Part shown: positions 10,591-23,990 of the stretch, one piece after another | Layout: each line of letters starts with the position of its first letter | How positions within the stretch are numbered: position 1 is the first letter of the stretch | Source: Anastatus disparis | Lineage: Eukaryota > Arthropoda > Insecta > Hymenoptera > Eupelmidae | Reading direction: 5' to 3' | NCBI GenBank assembly: GCA_017163975.1 | Contig: JAFFSR010000242.1 | Location: 2,319,001-2,383,000, forward strand | DNA: 64,000 nucleotides | The notes under the pieces: generated by a model | The model's input: only the letters and a program-made list of their open reading frames with translations | The model's database searches: none | What the model was told of the DNA's origin: nothing | Program-made: the position numbers and the translations under genes

Positions 10591-13056
10591 TACAGCTAAA
10601 TTTTTACGAAAATAGGTTAATGCAGCTAAAAATTTTGCAAAAACACTGTTTCGTTCCTTCCGGTTTATATATTTTAATAGTTTGGCTAAATGAATGTTTT
10701 GAATTAAAAAATTAATATAAAGTAAAAACACAGGCTATACAATTAAAATTTATTAGTTAAAAACAAAAATAAATAGTTAAATTAGACTAAAATCTATCAA
10801 TTATTCTGAAAATATTGAATAGTATCTTTATTCTTTATATCTCAAAATATATTTTTGCAGTTAAAAAAAAAAAGATTACCTTATCAAAATAGATAATCTT
10901 AACAGAAAAGGAATTGTTTTGTAGTAAAAAAAACAAATGGACTAAATTATTTTTCTAAATATATTTTGAAAAACATTTTTTTCGTTACAACAAAGTTTTA
11001 TTCGTAGAAAAGCAAAAATAAAAAAGGAAAACTAAGATTTTGCAGGCATATTTGTGCCTTAAAGCAAAGTATATAACTGCCCACCTGTCGCTCGGAATAA
11101 GGGTCGTGCTACTTACGATCCCTACTTACAAATAATGTGTTGGAAAAATCATCTTGCGTGCTTGAAAGAAACCTACAGTTAAGCGACGAAAATTCGGTCA
11201 TCAAGAAACGAGCAACAGCTGACTAGTTATTTTAAGATGACAAATATTAGATAAAAAAAAGGAAAAATATATAGAGCGACAGGAGTAAAACGGAGAAATC
11301 GGTGCACAAAAATAAATAATTACCATGTTGAACAGATGCGAGAAAGCGCGCGCTCGCGTACACAATAATAATACACTTAAAGTATACATACGCCCTGTGT
11401 GTGGCTACTCTTAAGGGTTATTATATAGTAATTTTAGAGAGTTTTTGGATGTACAAGGACAACACGCCTTTGAACACCCTTTTAATTATTTTCGCATTTG
11501 TCTTTTCGATGCCTGTTGCTTACTTAACTGTTTATCCTTTTATTTGTCTTTGCTTTCTCTCTTTCTCTGCTTGCTTGTTATATATTGGCGTAGAATATAG
11601 TTTTGAATAGTTAAAAAACGGAAGCGAGAAGCAGGAAAGAGTTTAACAAATGAAAGATAATTATTATTTGAAGAAAAAATAAAGGTCGTTAAATATGGTG
11701 GAGCAGTTATTTTTCGAATAACTGAATATATGTCAACTGGAGAACCTTAATGACTTCTTGATAGTTAAATTAACGAACGAGCTCAATATTTTTTATTCTC
11801 TTCTTCTGATAAAAAATCTTCGAAAATAAGTCGTGAAATTAGCTATTCATTTGATGAACGATAAAATCTCAAGTAAATTAATACATTATTCTTCATATGA
11901 GAATATGGAATAATACGCTACGGAGATTTTCGCAAGTGAGGACTTTGCTTAAATAATTTTAATTCTAAATTATACATAAATTATTCACCTGATTTAAAGA
12001 ATAATATTTATCTTGGTAATCCACAAATATTTTTGTAACGTACACACACGAAGAAAAATTCTTTATTAAAAATTACCCCACACTTTTTCTGATTTAGAGT
12101 ATAAATGTAATTTTTAATAAAATTTGTTCTGTTTAAATTAGTAAAAATATCAATTCCATTAATTAATGGTCCTGTATTATATAGTAAAAATCTTAGGGAA
12201 TAATTTATAAATAAGCTATTTGTTAAATTTTGTAGTTTTTTAGTTTTTTAGTTTAAATTTTCAGAGTCCTGAAAACGCTCAAAGTAAGTTTTAATTTAAA
12301 GAATATTTACTTATATCAAATTAAAGAAAAATTAATTTAATGTTGGACATAATGAGAATATTCAAGTTTCTTAAAATTCTAAAAATATCTTCAATTTTCT
12401 TTCATTCTTTATCAAACCAAACAATATTTTGATTGCTTTCCTATTAATTTTGATCGAGTTCATTGCACTTTTCAATCATTTTAAAGACATTTCATAGTAA
12501 AACATACACTAAAAAATAAAAGTTTAAATCTGTTAATGATTATCATAATATAGATAATGTATACACATTAAAATTTTTATTCGTATCATTATCATTATAT
12601 CATTATATTATTAAAAAATATTAATTACATTTGTAATAATAGTGATCTCGACGAATCTATTATTGATGTTTAAATGTTCCTGAAATTCCAGATGAGATAG
12701 AATCTATTGATGATAAATCTGATGAGAATAAAAAAGCTTTTAGATAACGTATGTTTCAAATTTTTAAATAAAAAATTTTTTAAATTCCTTTTAAATTTAT
12801 ATTATTACAAACTATTTTTATTTATTTTTATTCTCAAAGAGAAATATCGAGTAAAAAATCAATTAATTTCATATTTATTCTAATCAAAAAAGTCAAAAGA
12901 ATTTTTTTTAACTCCCGATTGTGTACAATCAAATGATAGACCATACTCGTGATTTAAATTTTTAAAATTATGTAGCTCAAACAAATTATTAGAAAAAAAT
13001 GAACTAAAAGTTTTATTTTCAATTGATTAGCATATCACACAAAGTATTGACAAAAA
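10591..13056. other. AT-rich with a mild island at 11041-11640
   Basis: Mostly AT-rich. 11080-11120 has CACCTGTCGCTCGGAATAAG and 11340-11356 has GAAAGCGCGCGCTCGCG. A short foldback lies at 12052-12130. No gene supported. Confidence 0.55.
12052..12130. repeat. Short foldback, about 25-bp arms
   Basis: Arms 12052-12076 and 12107-12130 are reverse complements with few mismatches, sharing TTATTAAAAATTAC on the left arm. The 30-bp loop contains CACACTTTTTCTG. It may be a MITE remnant; no target duplication was seen. Confidence 0.5.
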
Positions 13057-13111
13057 GTGTAGTTTACATAATTATTCCTGTTTTTTGTAAACAATGTCCA
13101 ACAAACTACAC
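13057..13111. repeat. Hairpin with GTGTAGTTT / AAACTACAC arms
   Basis: A perfect 9-bp inverted repeat (13057-13065 and 13103-13111) with a second, inner TTTACA / TGTAAA pair. It lies 190 bp left of SINE copy 2. It may be chance or a small decayed foldback. Confidence 0.35.
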
Positions 13112-13302
13112 AAGCGGTTGAAAAATTAAATTTTTAGAATAATTTTGACGATATTAATTTATCTAATACTAATAAAAAGAATAATTTTGAAGTTTATTTT
13201 ACTTATAGAAAAAACCTGTAACTTGTAAAAATATTCAAAACAAATTCTTTTTGTTAATAATGTTTGATTACAGAATTTGCGACCTTAAAAAAAATGTAAA
13301 AT

Positions 13303-13501
13303 ATTTTTTTTTTGTCGCTATATTTGTCCTATGCTATTTTTGCCATGCTAATCAGCGACGGAGCTCTAGAGTGTGTTTGTGAACAAAGCACATTTAACGT
13401 ACAGTGGTGCTTGTATGATTCAGCCGAGAGCAGGATTCGAACTCAGAACCTCGAGATTACAGATCCAACGCTCTACCGACTGAGCCACAGACCAGCTCGA
13501 G
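13303..13501 (-). mobile_element. tRNA-derived SINE, copy 2 (subfamily A)
   Basis: Minus-strand copy. The A box is at 13476-13487 (TGGCTCAGTCGG on the minus strand) and the B box at 13433-13443 (AGTTCGAATCC), both close to consensus. The body and the GCTCCGTCGCTGATTAGCAT block match copies 1 and 3. The 3' tail is a T run on the plus strand. A 9-bp direct repeat ATGTAAAAT (13294-13302 and 13502-13510) flanks it and is probably the target site duplication. The right-hand repeat is also the terminus of a foldback element (13501-13845), so the SINE seems to have landed at the edge of an older repeat. Confidence 0.87.
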
Positions 13502-13845
13502 ATGTAAAATGGACACTATACCTGTACTCATAAATATTTATTATCTTTCCATTCAATTGCAGAATTTTCGGAAAAGAAATGCATTAGTTGGTAGTATGTA
13601 CCATAAAGATTATTCAGTTAAATTTTTAATTAAATTAATTTATTAGTTATTAAAAATTTCGGACTCGAATATTATTTATTAAAATTTTTAGATTGTGTGC
13701 CAGAAATCCAAATATCTTAAAATTAATTAATGAATTTATTTGAAAATTTAACTAAATAATCATCATGGTGTATACTACAGGATAATGCATTTCTTTTCTG
13801 GAAATTCAACAATAAAATTGATAGACAGTTAAAATTTTACATTCC
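13501..13845. mobile_element. Long-arm foldback element, copy A
   Basis: The ends are GATGTAAAAT on the left and ATTTTACATTC on the right. The inner arms, 13571-13626 and 13742-13800, are reverse complements with scattered mismatches (GAAAAGAAATGCATTAG on the left; CTAAATAATCATCATGGT and ATGCATTTCTTTTC on the right). The outer parts also pair, with a deletion in the right arm. The core between the arms is AT-rich and has no frame. The same element, in the other orientation and with a shorter core, is at 61627-61828. Two copies with the same ends and arms support a mobile family over a chance hairpin. Confidence 0.72.
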
Positions 13846-15076
13846 CTTAAGAATTACCGATCTCTGTAAAAATTATGATTCTAAAACAATTGAAATAAAA
13901 GAAAAATGTACTTTACACTCAATTGATCATTTTTATTCTACACCGAATATTGTTTTAGAAATCATGAATAACTTTATAGTGGGAATTGCTGTTCTCTTGA
14001 ATTACTTGACTTTTAATATCAAACTATTTACATTAACTAAGCTTAATTCAAGATTACTCAAATTTGTTGAAGGACCGAATTCCCATATCAATGAACCACT
14101 TTAATTAAACGGACTACATTTTGACGTCAACGTCTGAAATGTTCTGATTGGTCAAAAATTTAGATTTAATTATCGGTCTACTTATTCTGGTTTATAACGA
14201 ATATTGGAATTTAATTTTAACATTGCGAAAAAATAATATTTTCATGTACTATTTTTTATATATTTTTTTATTTAATCTAGTAAATATTTCCTTACTTTCT
14301 AAAATAAACAAATTTTATTCATAATCGTTTAAAACTTAAGAATCATATAAATACCACCTACACTATGTGTTACAATACTATACTTTAAAGAAGTTACAAA
14401 AATAATAACCAAGAAATCATGAATAAAAATTAATTATATATAACTAAACTTGTACGAAAAATTCATAAGTTTATTAAATATATCACAATTAGATAATTTC
14501 TTAAGTGTAAAATCTGTTGATTAAGTGAATGAAAAACCTAAAAAAATAATATGTTAATAATTTTATGTAAAAATGCTACTGATTTTTATAAAGCAGTTGT
14601 AATTATTTTCAAAGAATTAGAATGTTTTTGTTATTAAAAAAATTGGGCGATTGCTTCGTAAATGATCTTTATATGTCAAGTTCATGATATTTATAATTTT
14701 GAATAGAGTACGCATTATCAGTATATATGAACAGTGACATTGTAACCTACATGATACTATCATTTTATGTATTTTATTATAATATCAAAAGTGGATATAA
14801 TACACTCTATTCATCAATTTTCGTAATTTAATTTTTTCGTTTAATGTTAATTAAATTTCGTACTGTTAATTCCTATTATAAAAATTTCTCATAACAATAT
14901 TATAAAAACTTTGAGTTTTTATACAATTAAATATTGAAAAATATTTTATTTATTCTCATATCAAGAGTTGTATATGATCAACAGAAGCTGTTTATTTTAT
15001 TAATATTTTCTTAATCGGCAAAATTTAAAGCTAAAACATAGAATAAACATAGAACAAACAGAAAAACTAGAATAAT
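13846..15076. other. AT-rich, little identified
   Basis: One perfect TGACGTCA at 14122-14129 and a possible inverted-end segment at 14701-14812. No gene. Confidence 0.6.
14701..14812. repeat. Possible 112-bp inverted-end element
   Basis: GAATAGAGT at 14701-14709 and its perfect reverse complement at 14804-14812; the pairing continues imperfectly inward. It is the length of a small MITE but has no target duplication I can fix. Confidence 0.35.
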
Positions 15077-15307
15077 AAAAATTAGAATACTTTTTGTAAA
15101 AGTAGCAATATTTTATCGTCAAACTGCAACAGACTGACGCTATGGCCAAAAATTATCACAATTCATGGTAAAATTTACAAAAAATATAAAATCTCTTATT
15201 TTTCTGAAATATGTTACTATAAAGTATCATAATTTTTGGTCAAAATAACAGTTAGTGGTAGCTTTATAATAAAATATGACAACTTTTACAAAAAGAATTT
15301 TAATTTT
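15077..15307. mobile_element. Foldback/MITE with about 80-bp terminal inverted repeats
   Basis: The left arm (15077-15158) and right arm (15226-15307) are reverse complements with mismatches along about 80 bp. Both carry TTTTTGTAAAAGT, then a run around ATATTTTAT, then CCAAAAATTAT at the inner edge. The core (15159-15225) is AT-rich and has no open frame. I could not define a target duplication, and I noticed no second copy in the window. The size and structure fit a miniature inverted-repeat transposable element. Confidence 0.65.
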
Positions 15308-18220
15308 CACTCTGTGATGAATATTTTATAAAATTTTACGTGAAAACTACTTAAAAAATATGTAATATTGCATTTATTTGATAAATTAGTGCACAGTACA
15401 TAAACACTCAATTTTAAAAATTTGATCTATATAGTTTAAAAAAAAATTAAAAATTTCTTTCTTATCGTTACCAATAACAAAATATGATAGCATATGTTTT
15501 GATAAAGATAAAAATTTATGAAAAAAAAAATATATTATATTACTTTTTATAATATTACTAAAATAATTTCCAATTAAATTTAAGGACTATTAAATCACAA
15601 TATGTCAGCAAATTGCAGGTGATATTAAAAATTATTATTTTATTTGTTTGTTAAATTCGCACTACATTTATGCGTTTAACATACATGATAGAAAAAAATT
15701 GTGAAATGAAAAAAATTTGAAAAAATATAAAAAAACAGATCAATAAGTGGGCAAAACGAAAACGATAATAAATGGAAAACAAGGGAAATACAAAAGTAAA
15801 TAAAAGAATAAGGAGGGCAGAAAAAGAGAAAGCCAAAATAAAAGGTAAAAAGGGATAATAAAAAAAAGAAACACAAGATATAGAAGGGGAAAGTGATAAA
15901 TGTGCAAGCGAAGAAGAATTATTGTTTAAAAAATCAACACACGATGAGGTGTAGGGGAGCACAAGAAAAATCGTGTACAAACTAACGAAAAATGGATTAA
16001 ACTATATAGTTTTATAAGAGTTTTAATTTTTTAGACTTAAACTAACCGTCTGAATTGCTCAATGGTTCCTTACACAAGGGTGCAACTTTCGACCCCTCCT
16101 TTATATCTTTAAATATCGCGTGTGTACACGCATTAATCATTAAAAATCAATTTCTTTTTTTTTCTTCTTTTCTTCTTTCCAATCACTTTTAACCTACTTT
16201 CAATTGAATTTTATTTATTCACGCACGTCGCTGCATTATTTAAATGGTAGACAAAACTTTAGTTACACGCGACTCACAAATTATATAATAAGTCATGGAA
16301 ATTATTCATATTGGACAGGCAATTGATATCCATCGGATATAGGGGCTAGTGAAAAAATCTTATTGGAAAATAAATACAGAGTTATCTTTGACAGAATAAT
16401 ACATTTTTTATAAAAAAATGAATTTTTGTCAAAACATTAGTTAATATTAAAAATAAAATTGTTTCATAAAATATTCTTCTGTGAAAATAATGTTATGCAT
16501 CATAGCAGAGATTAATGATTCATGTTTGTAAAACTTTTAAAAAATTTAGAAAAAATGACAAATTGTTACATTACAATAACAGAGTTAGTTTTCTTAAAAA
16601 TTTTAATTTGAATTACACAAAAACATATAAGAAACCAGTTTTTTGTATTACAACGATCATACGAGTTTATTTCATTTTTCCAAGACACAAAACATTCCAG
16701 CGAAACCTACGAGTTTCTCATGCTAACGAGTATTTTACGGTAATACGAGTAAAACCATTGAAAAAAAAAACAAAATAATTATTCGTGAATAGGTTTTAAT
16801 GACATTATTTGTTCGACTTTAAAAAAGAAATGACACTTTTCAGAAATTTTATGAAGAAATTAGTTAAACCCGCCGTTATGAAGCTAACTATTTTTTGGTT
16901 AATCGACACCAGAACGAACCAGTTTTAACTAAACTTTGCGCGACTTTGCGTATATACATCCCAGACGTTTTACTAAATTACAAGCTACTATAACAATATT
17001 ATGCGTATGGTGTTGCGCTATATTGATGTAATTTCTTATTACTTTCATTTTGAAAACTTTATTTTATTAAAAACAAAATATATTTGTTTACTCTCGATTC
17101 TTAAATGTTGTTTTTAAATGTAATTAAAATTCCGCAGACTATCATGGGAAGAATAATAATGAAAAATATTCTTCTCATTACATAACTTTAAGTAAGATTG
17201 TAAACAGATACAGAATCAAAAATTTACTGGTGTGCTCTCTATTTAAAAACTTTCTCTTGCTATACGCATGGATTTTTGAGAAAAAAAGAAAAAAAATTTT
17301 TAACGAATTCGTATATAATACTTTTTTCAGAAATATTTAACGCGCGCCAAACGAAAAATAAAATATAGCTTTCATTAAAAAAGTATTTATTTACTTAAAC
17401 TTTTGGTAAATCGAAACTGTTATTAAAAAAGAAAAAAAAAGAGAAATTAACCGCAGATTAAGATTAAGCTGTTTTATTGTAAACAAAAAAATTCTTATAT
17501 TACTTATTATATAAATAATGTAAAGTCATTTCTCTTTTGACGCACAATTTCGTTGTAATTTGTTTTTTTATCGTTCAACGCTAATCATCTGGCCGAATAA
17601 TAGAAAAATATTATTCAATTAAATGCATATTAATCTCCCTAATAGAAATTTAAAAACTTTATTTCCTTATGAGAATCAAACAACAACAGCACAAAAATTC
17701 AATGTCCAATCTAACAAAGAAAATTCCATTAATTTATATTTATATATTGATATTACTAAAGCTTTTGCTGTGCCTTTCCTCTCGCGTACGTATATTTATA
17801 TCGATCGGGAATCTTTTGTATATATTCAATGGATTAAGTTATCTAAGTCAGATTTCCACTGTAATTTTTCAAATGTATATTATGTAATACCTCGATACTT
17901 TATGGAAATTTTATGCATGAATTACTATATATATATATATGTTCTTATATAAGTTGTTGAATATAATATCATCTTCGATACAAAATTTATCTGTTAAAAA
18001 TATTCTATTTTAATGATATTTTCGGATATCAACGAAAAGAATTTAAATAACGAATTAAATGATTTAATAAATATTGTTTCGAAGCAACACCGCGCTAATG
18101 CCATATAATTATAGATGTTTTTTAACTAATGGGTTTTTTCCATACATAGAATAAACACGTTTAATCAGTTTACCAATGTTATTTGTTGAAAAAAAAAAAC
18201 GAAAAAATTTCTTCAGAACA
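15308..18220. other. AT-rich with a purine-biased stretch
   Basis: 15680-15975 is strongly A/G-rich on the plus strand, which creates a 109-codon Phe/Leu/Ser frame on the minus strand with no domain. The rest is AT-rich with scattered CpG words (ACGCACGTCGCTGC at 16221). No gene supported. Confidence 0.55.
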
Positions 18221-18280
18221 TCGACTGTTAGGATGGAAATGGCTGAATCACTTATAGCTGACTTTAACTCACTAGCTCAT

Positions 18281-18353
18281 CACGTGAACAGCTGTTTACG
18301 CGCGCATATATCACGTGAATGAGTTACGAGAATATTTATATGTTAGGCGCCTA
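18281..18353. promoter_or_regulatory. Candidate E-box cluster with GGCGCC palindrome
   Basis: CACGTG occurs at 18281-18286 and 18312-18317 (both as TCACGTGA), with CAGCTG between them at 18289-18294. The flanks AACTCA and TGAGTT are inverted, so the whole segment is weakly palindromic. A perfect 10-bp palindrome, TAGGCGCCTA, follows at 18344-18353. E-boxes bind bHLH factors in animals; whether these do is inference. Confidence 0.4.
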
Positions 18354-21130
18354 CCTTTTTTTTTGGTGCACATGCAAATGTTATGTTATACGCCTTTTTT
18401 TATTATACTTTCATACCATATCATTGTTTGTTTATATTACTGATGCAGACATATAAATATAAGTAAATTCTAGTTGCAATAATTTTTTTTATAATGTTAA
18501 TGATAACTTAGAAAATTTCAATGAGTTTTAGTAAATTGTAGATTTTGGACTCTCATAAACGTTTTTATTATGTTTAAAATTGGGCAAATATTACTAAAAA
18601 TTTTTTACATTTATGTATTAAATTTATAAAAATATCTTTAAATTTTTAAATATTTTTTAAATTATAAGAGTTTTAATAAAAAAGTTTATAGAAATTATTG
18701 ATAGTTTATTAAAATTATTAACCGTTTGTAAAGGTAAAATTAAAGATTCCTAAAAGTTATTAAAAGTTCAAATCGGACTTCGAAAAATTTTTAATCTAAG
18801 CATTTTTTCGTGTTATGATTGGCAATTGACATGCAATTAATTCATAACATTGAAATGTATCATTAATTTAAAGTGTTATTGTTTTTGTAATTTAAGAAAT
18901 CCGATATGTTTTAACTTGAGTTAATCTATAGGCTTCAGGGCGCCAAACGTTCATGTAATCTAGTTTCAAATAAATAAAGATAATACAATCGTAATGAGAA
19001 TTACTTCACTACGTCTATTTCATATTAATTTGGAGTAAATAAAAAGCGTATATTCGTGTATGATGAAATTTATTAATTACTCATCATTTTTTTTTGCATT
19101 TATACTAAACTACAATATATTTCCGTGTTACCAAATTCCATTTAAACGAAAACATACGAAAAAAACGTTCATCATCGTGTCGAATACGAAATTTTAACGA
19201 AATCGGATAATTTAAAGGACATCAAATAGACGCCATAAAAATTAGATAAGAACTTTTCAATTCTCGGCTTTAGTGAATTAAATTTAAAATTGTAATTCCA
19301 GCAATCCATCCGCGCGGTTAAAATAAAAAGAAGAAAAAAAAAACAAGACACGGTTACCGATTCCTTGACATCGATTACACTTCTTTTTTTTCCTCTTTAT
19401 ATACATGATTTATCGGGTATTTTTGAATTCATAGATGCATATAAAACTTATAGCGAATTTGATTTAAGATTTCTTTTTAGACATCGTAAAGTATATTCTA
19501 GTTTTGTGATTTATACGTTTTTGTACTTCAATAAACGTTTGAGGAATTAATATTATGTACTTATCTATGTAAAATAAAAGTTATGTTTATTTTTATTTCA
19601 TTTAAATCATTGCACTTGCTGATTGATCATTCTTTCATCGTTGATTATTTATTAATATAATAATTCGAAGTAATAATTTAAAAATTCTTAAAAATTAATT
19701 TTCTGTATTAAATAATCCTCAGCTTTAAATTAAACGAGTAACGTACATACGCGCATGTCATGCTCGTAAAAAAAATAACGCAAAATATTGTATAATAATG
19801 TAGCGCGAAATGCTTTAAAAAAAAGAAAAAAAAATGTTTTATTTATCCGTGACAAAGTGCAACCACGAGTTATAAACGTTTCATGCAATTCTCTTAAATA
19901 AACCAACGACACCTGCTTTAACGATGACGTAAACTACAAATCAGTGAACGTTTCAACTTACGTCAAAGTATATGCTTTTCTTCATCGTTATGCCGAATCT
20001 TCGTGAATGTATTGTTAAATGCTCATATACCTTTTAAACAATTATTCATTAACGCATGAAATTATTTGCAGTCTAAAGTTCAATCGTCGTGGATATTTCT
20101 TCAAAGTATACTTATGTTGTGTATGCAGATGATGAAAAATGATTAATGAATGAAAACATTCAATATATTTTCTGACTTTGTTAATTTTAATAGTAAATAA
20201 AAAAAACTAGAAATTCTTTGAAAAAAAAATTTTTTATTGTCAAAGGTATTGTATTCTATTATATTTGTTAATGTTGATGGATATACGTTTCGTGGAATTA
20301 TTGATTACGCGAATTGAAAATGACGTTTTTCGTAAACTTTTACACGCGCGTTTTAAGAGTATTTCCTTTTTTTTAAACATTATGCCTTTTAATTGAATAA
20401 GTTCTTTTGAATATTTCAAAATTAATTTATCTTGTATTTGCTTAAATTGTTATTCTTTTTCTTTAATTTTTATATTTTTTTTCAGAGTCCATTGTTATAG
20501 ACAGCATGGGTTTAAAAAACATTAAATAACTTCTTTATTCTATTATTTCTTCTTTACACATATAACTTCCTGTTCTATTCTCCAAGCAAGTTTATATTAT
20601 GCTTATTGTCAGTTGATTGTTTGATTTTGTAATAATTGAGTGAAAAAATAAAGTATAATAAATTTAAACAGTACGCAAAATACATGTGTTATTAATAATG
20701 ATAACAAATGTCAATAGACGTAACTAATGCGCAAAGTTTTATTTGTTGTCAAATAGAAAAATCTATTGTTTATTCATAAACAGAAGATATTATGTTGAAA
20801 AAAGGTAAATATTTAAATCAACGAAAACGTCAGTGTGAGTTTAAGGAAAAAAAATTCTGAATATTAATAAACTGATGTTCGTGTTATTCTTTAAAATTAA
20901 ATTTAAAGTATTAAATTGTTGGTTTTAATAAAAATAAAAAGCCAAAGCAAATAAGTTCGTAAACATACTGGAAATTAACATTAAATATTCAGAAATTGAA
21001 TTGTTTATTATGCATTAACTTTAATTTGTATTCATTCGGTGAGCGGGAAAAAATTACGTGAAATTATTTTCTTTATTGTTATTTTCGTTAAACGACAGAT
21101 TAAACGACACAATAGATAAAGAAAGGAAAA

Positions 21131-21181
21131 AAGAGCAGCCATAAAAAAGCTCATAAAGAACATATTCGTTTAGCTGCTCTT
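21131..21181. repeat. 51-nt hairpin, AAGAGCAGC arms
   Basis: A perfect 9-bp inverted repeat (21131-21139 and 21173-21181) with a 33-nt loop. The stem is too short and the loop too wide for a convincing microRNA precursor. Confidence 0.4.
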
Positions 21182-21325
21182 GTTTTACGTTAAAATTTAA
21201 GAGCTAAAAAAATACTTAAAAAGTCACCGCTTTCTAAGTAAATTATGCATTTGGATGTAAATATTAAAATGCAACGCGCGACTCGAAGAATAAATAGACA
21301 CGCGTCAGGCATAACGTTATCTCAT

Positions 21326-21350
21326 CTTCGAAAAAAATTTTCTTTCGAAG
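21326..21350. repeat. Perfect hairpin CTTCGAAA / TTTCGAAG
   Basis: An 8-bp perfect stem (21326-21333 and 21343-21350) with a 9-nt AT-rich loop that also pairs partly. No surrounding element is visible. Confidence 0.4.
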
Positions 21351-23990
21351 TATAAACGATAATGTAAAAAATCTTAGAAAAAAGTAGCTTAAGCTAAATC
21401 ATTAGGAAAGAATAACTTGTTACTTTGAAATATTTTTTATCATTAGCAAAATTTGCGGTAACGTTTCAAATGCCATAATCATTTGATTGTATTTATTTTT
21501 ATTAAAGATAAAACAAAGTTGCCATTAAGATTGATTATATTTTACGATGGATAAAATATTTAGCTGTATGATCAGTGATTTTTCCGTGTTATAAAATATT
21601 CCAAGTTCTTAAACAAAATATAATGAGGCTAATGACATTAAACTTGAAAAATTGATATTATTGTGAAAAAAAGTAAAATAAATAAGGATGTTTTTTCGGC
21701 CTTTTAAAAATGTTTGTATTTTAAATAAAAGTCTAAAGTACAAGTTTCAAAGAACAAGATGCTGATGCTACTAATAGGCACGTAAAAATATGCTAATTTT
21801 CAACTGATTATTGATTCTTATTCGATTTGTTAAACGTATATTTCAAGTTTCTCTTCAATATTTTTACATATAATTCTACAGCTTTTGAAAATCAAGTTCA
21901 AAGTATTTATTCATCGTTGCATAAACGTAATTGCATTAAAAACACACTTTACATTCGCTGATAACGATTGGTTTGAAACAAAAAATTATTCTATTATTAT
22001 CAATTTATTGTTTACACTGTTCTTTGATTAAATTTATCGTAAATAAATAAAAATAAAATTTTTAATTCGAATCAATAATGCATTTAATTTTTTTAATCCT
22101 TTGTTTATTTAATAAAAGTAATAATGGTTAGGTTATTAGCGACGTTTACAAAATAAAGAAGCGTAAATTTATATTTGTATCGAAAAACATTAGTTGGCTT
22201 ACGTATAAATGCATTAATAGAAAAGTTGATAGCATTTAGAAATTTATATTTTGTGATTATTTTAGCGTTTCATTAATATTTCGTAGAATTTTAAATTTCT
22301 GTTTCTCGTTGGCATATTTTGCACATTCGAGAAAAATCTGTTTTGCAAAAAAAACTTAACATTTCGGAGCTGGGTTTTTCCAATAAATGTTTGCGTGTTA
22401 GTTTTAGCGCGTTTTATTCATCATTATTTGTTTTCATCTGGACAAAATTCTAATATTATCTTATTCTATTAATATCTTATGATTTAATAATTTTTATTCT
22501 GTTAAAATCTTTCATGAATTTTCTATTAAAAATAGTATATTATTCATTTTCTTTAAAAATTATTGAAATTACTATATCATTGCTAATTGATTAGCTTTAT
22601 TTATTTGTACTTGATGTTCTCCTGGCCTAGTGTATTGTAAATATAGATTATCCGCATATATATTAGGGTATGATTAATTATTCTCTTTTTTATTAAAAGG
22701 TTGATAATTTTTTTGGTTTTTTTTTCGTTAATTTGTAATATATTTTTTATTAACCATTTAAATAGGCATTTTACTTATTTATTTGATATTTAAAAAAATT
22801 ATTTATGTTATGAACAGGCCACTATTTTGCTTGAAAATTATAGCATAATATTTATAATTAGACGGACAAACAAGGAAAAAAGGCATTTTAACGGGATTCC
22901 CTTGCACGCTAAAGAGAAAAAGGTTGTGTTGTTCATTTTTTAACGACATTTCCTCATGACTTGGCTTCCGCGCTCTTTCACATACATTTAAGGAACTTCC
23001 TTTTGTCTTTTTTTTAAACTTTTTCCTCTACTTTATTCATTGCTTAAGCTTTGTTAAAATAATATCGATATACTATTGCTCAACTGTCGTAATTTAACGT
23101 ATGCACAATAATAATTTTCAGCTTTTTTTCAAACGAAATTAAGATTTGCGACTCTGTAAAGTCAAAATCGTTGACCTTCATTTTAAAAATTGCTTGGTAA
23201 AAAATTTTCGCTACACGTGTAACTTGCAAATACATTATGCAGAGGAAAAATAATAGCTTTACGAGCGACAGATAAGAAAAAAAAATAAACATATAACGTA
23301 ATAACAAATAAGCTATATAACTTTTAACAGGAAAAGCGTTTGTTTAAAGTCAAATAAAATACGTTGCACGCGTAATGTTTTTTTCTTTTATTATTCATAT
23401 TACATGTATATTAGTATGTTACTAACGCAAGTAAATTTTATGCTTTCTTTTATATTCGTTTTTAATATTATTTTCTTTTATCGAAGAAATCGTAAACGAT
23501 TCATGCGTTTACCTATACACAATAAGTGTGAATACGTAATTGTGAGAATTTTAAGCGTTCGATATTTTATACATATATGTATATGTATACATAAAGACTT
23601 TAAACTCATATATTTTTTGTTATTGAAGTTGTTTTTTTATTCTTCTTCCGAGAGATATGCACGCGTTAAGAGTTTAATGAACAGACTATGCGACACCAGA
23701 CAAGGTTGTTCAAAGTCTAGAAATTGTTTGACTGATTGCGTTTTAACGTTTTCCGTCGACTTTATTATAATTTTAAAAAGCTTTAAGGGTTATTCTTACG
23801 CGTTTTATTAATACTTTAACGCGATTAATTACGTGAACAATCATTTTTATTTATACCGATTCTTTTAATTTTTATTCGTTAGAAAATTTATAGTAGCTTA
23901 TCGATAAGTAATAGTGCTCAAATTTTTATTTAAAAAAGTTTAAAGGCAACTGTTTAGGTCAATCTGACAATAAAAATGATTTTAAGTGTA

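Larger units (their letters stand above)
18421..23990. other. AT-rich, only small hairpins
   Basis: A long AT-rich stretch with hairpins at 21131-21181 and 21326-21350. The 135-codon frame at 23404-23811 is rich in Phe, Ile, Leu and Tyr, and I recognise no domain in it. No gene supported. Confidence 0.55.

Noticed and set aside
13340..13360. U6 snRNA-like word (GATTAGCATGG on the minus strand)
   Set aside because: It is part of the SINE 3' block; the rest of U6 is absent.
15651..15980. 109-codon minus-strand frame
   Set aside because: Opposite strand of an A/G-rich tract; Phe/Leu/Ser low complexity.
16340..16356. Second end of the CCCTAGTG MITE (GGGGCTAGTGAAAA)
   Set aside because: The match stops after about ten bases and no partner inverted end follows.
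21131..21181. microRNA precursor
   Set aside because: Stem of only 9 bp and a wide loop; I also looked by eye for seeds of common insect microRNAs and found no convincing hairpin.
23404..23811. 135-codon plus-strand frame
   Set aside because: Composition follows the AT-rich DNA (Phe, Ile, Tyr, Leu) and no family motif is recognised; it may still be checked by protein search.
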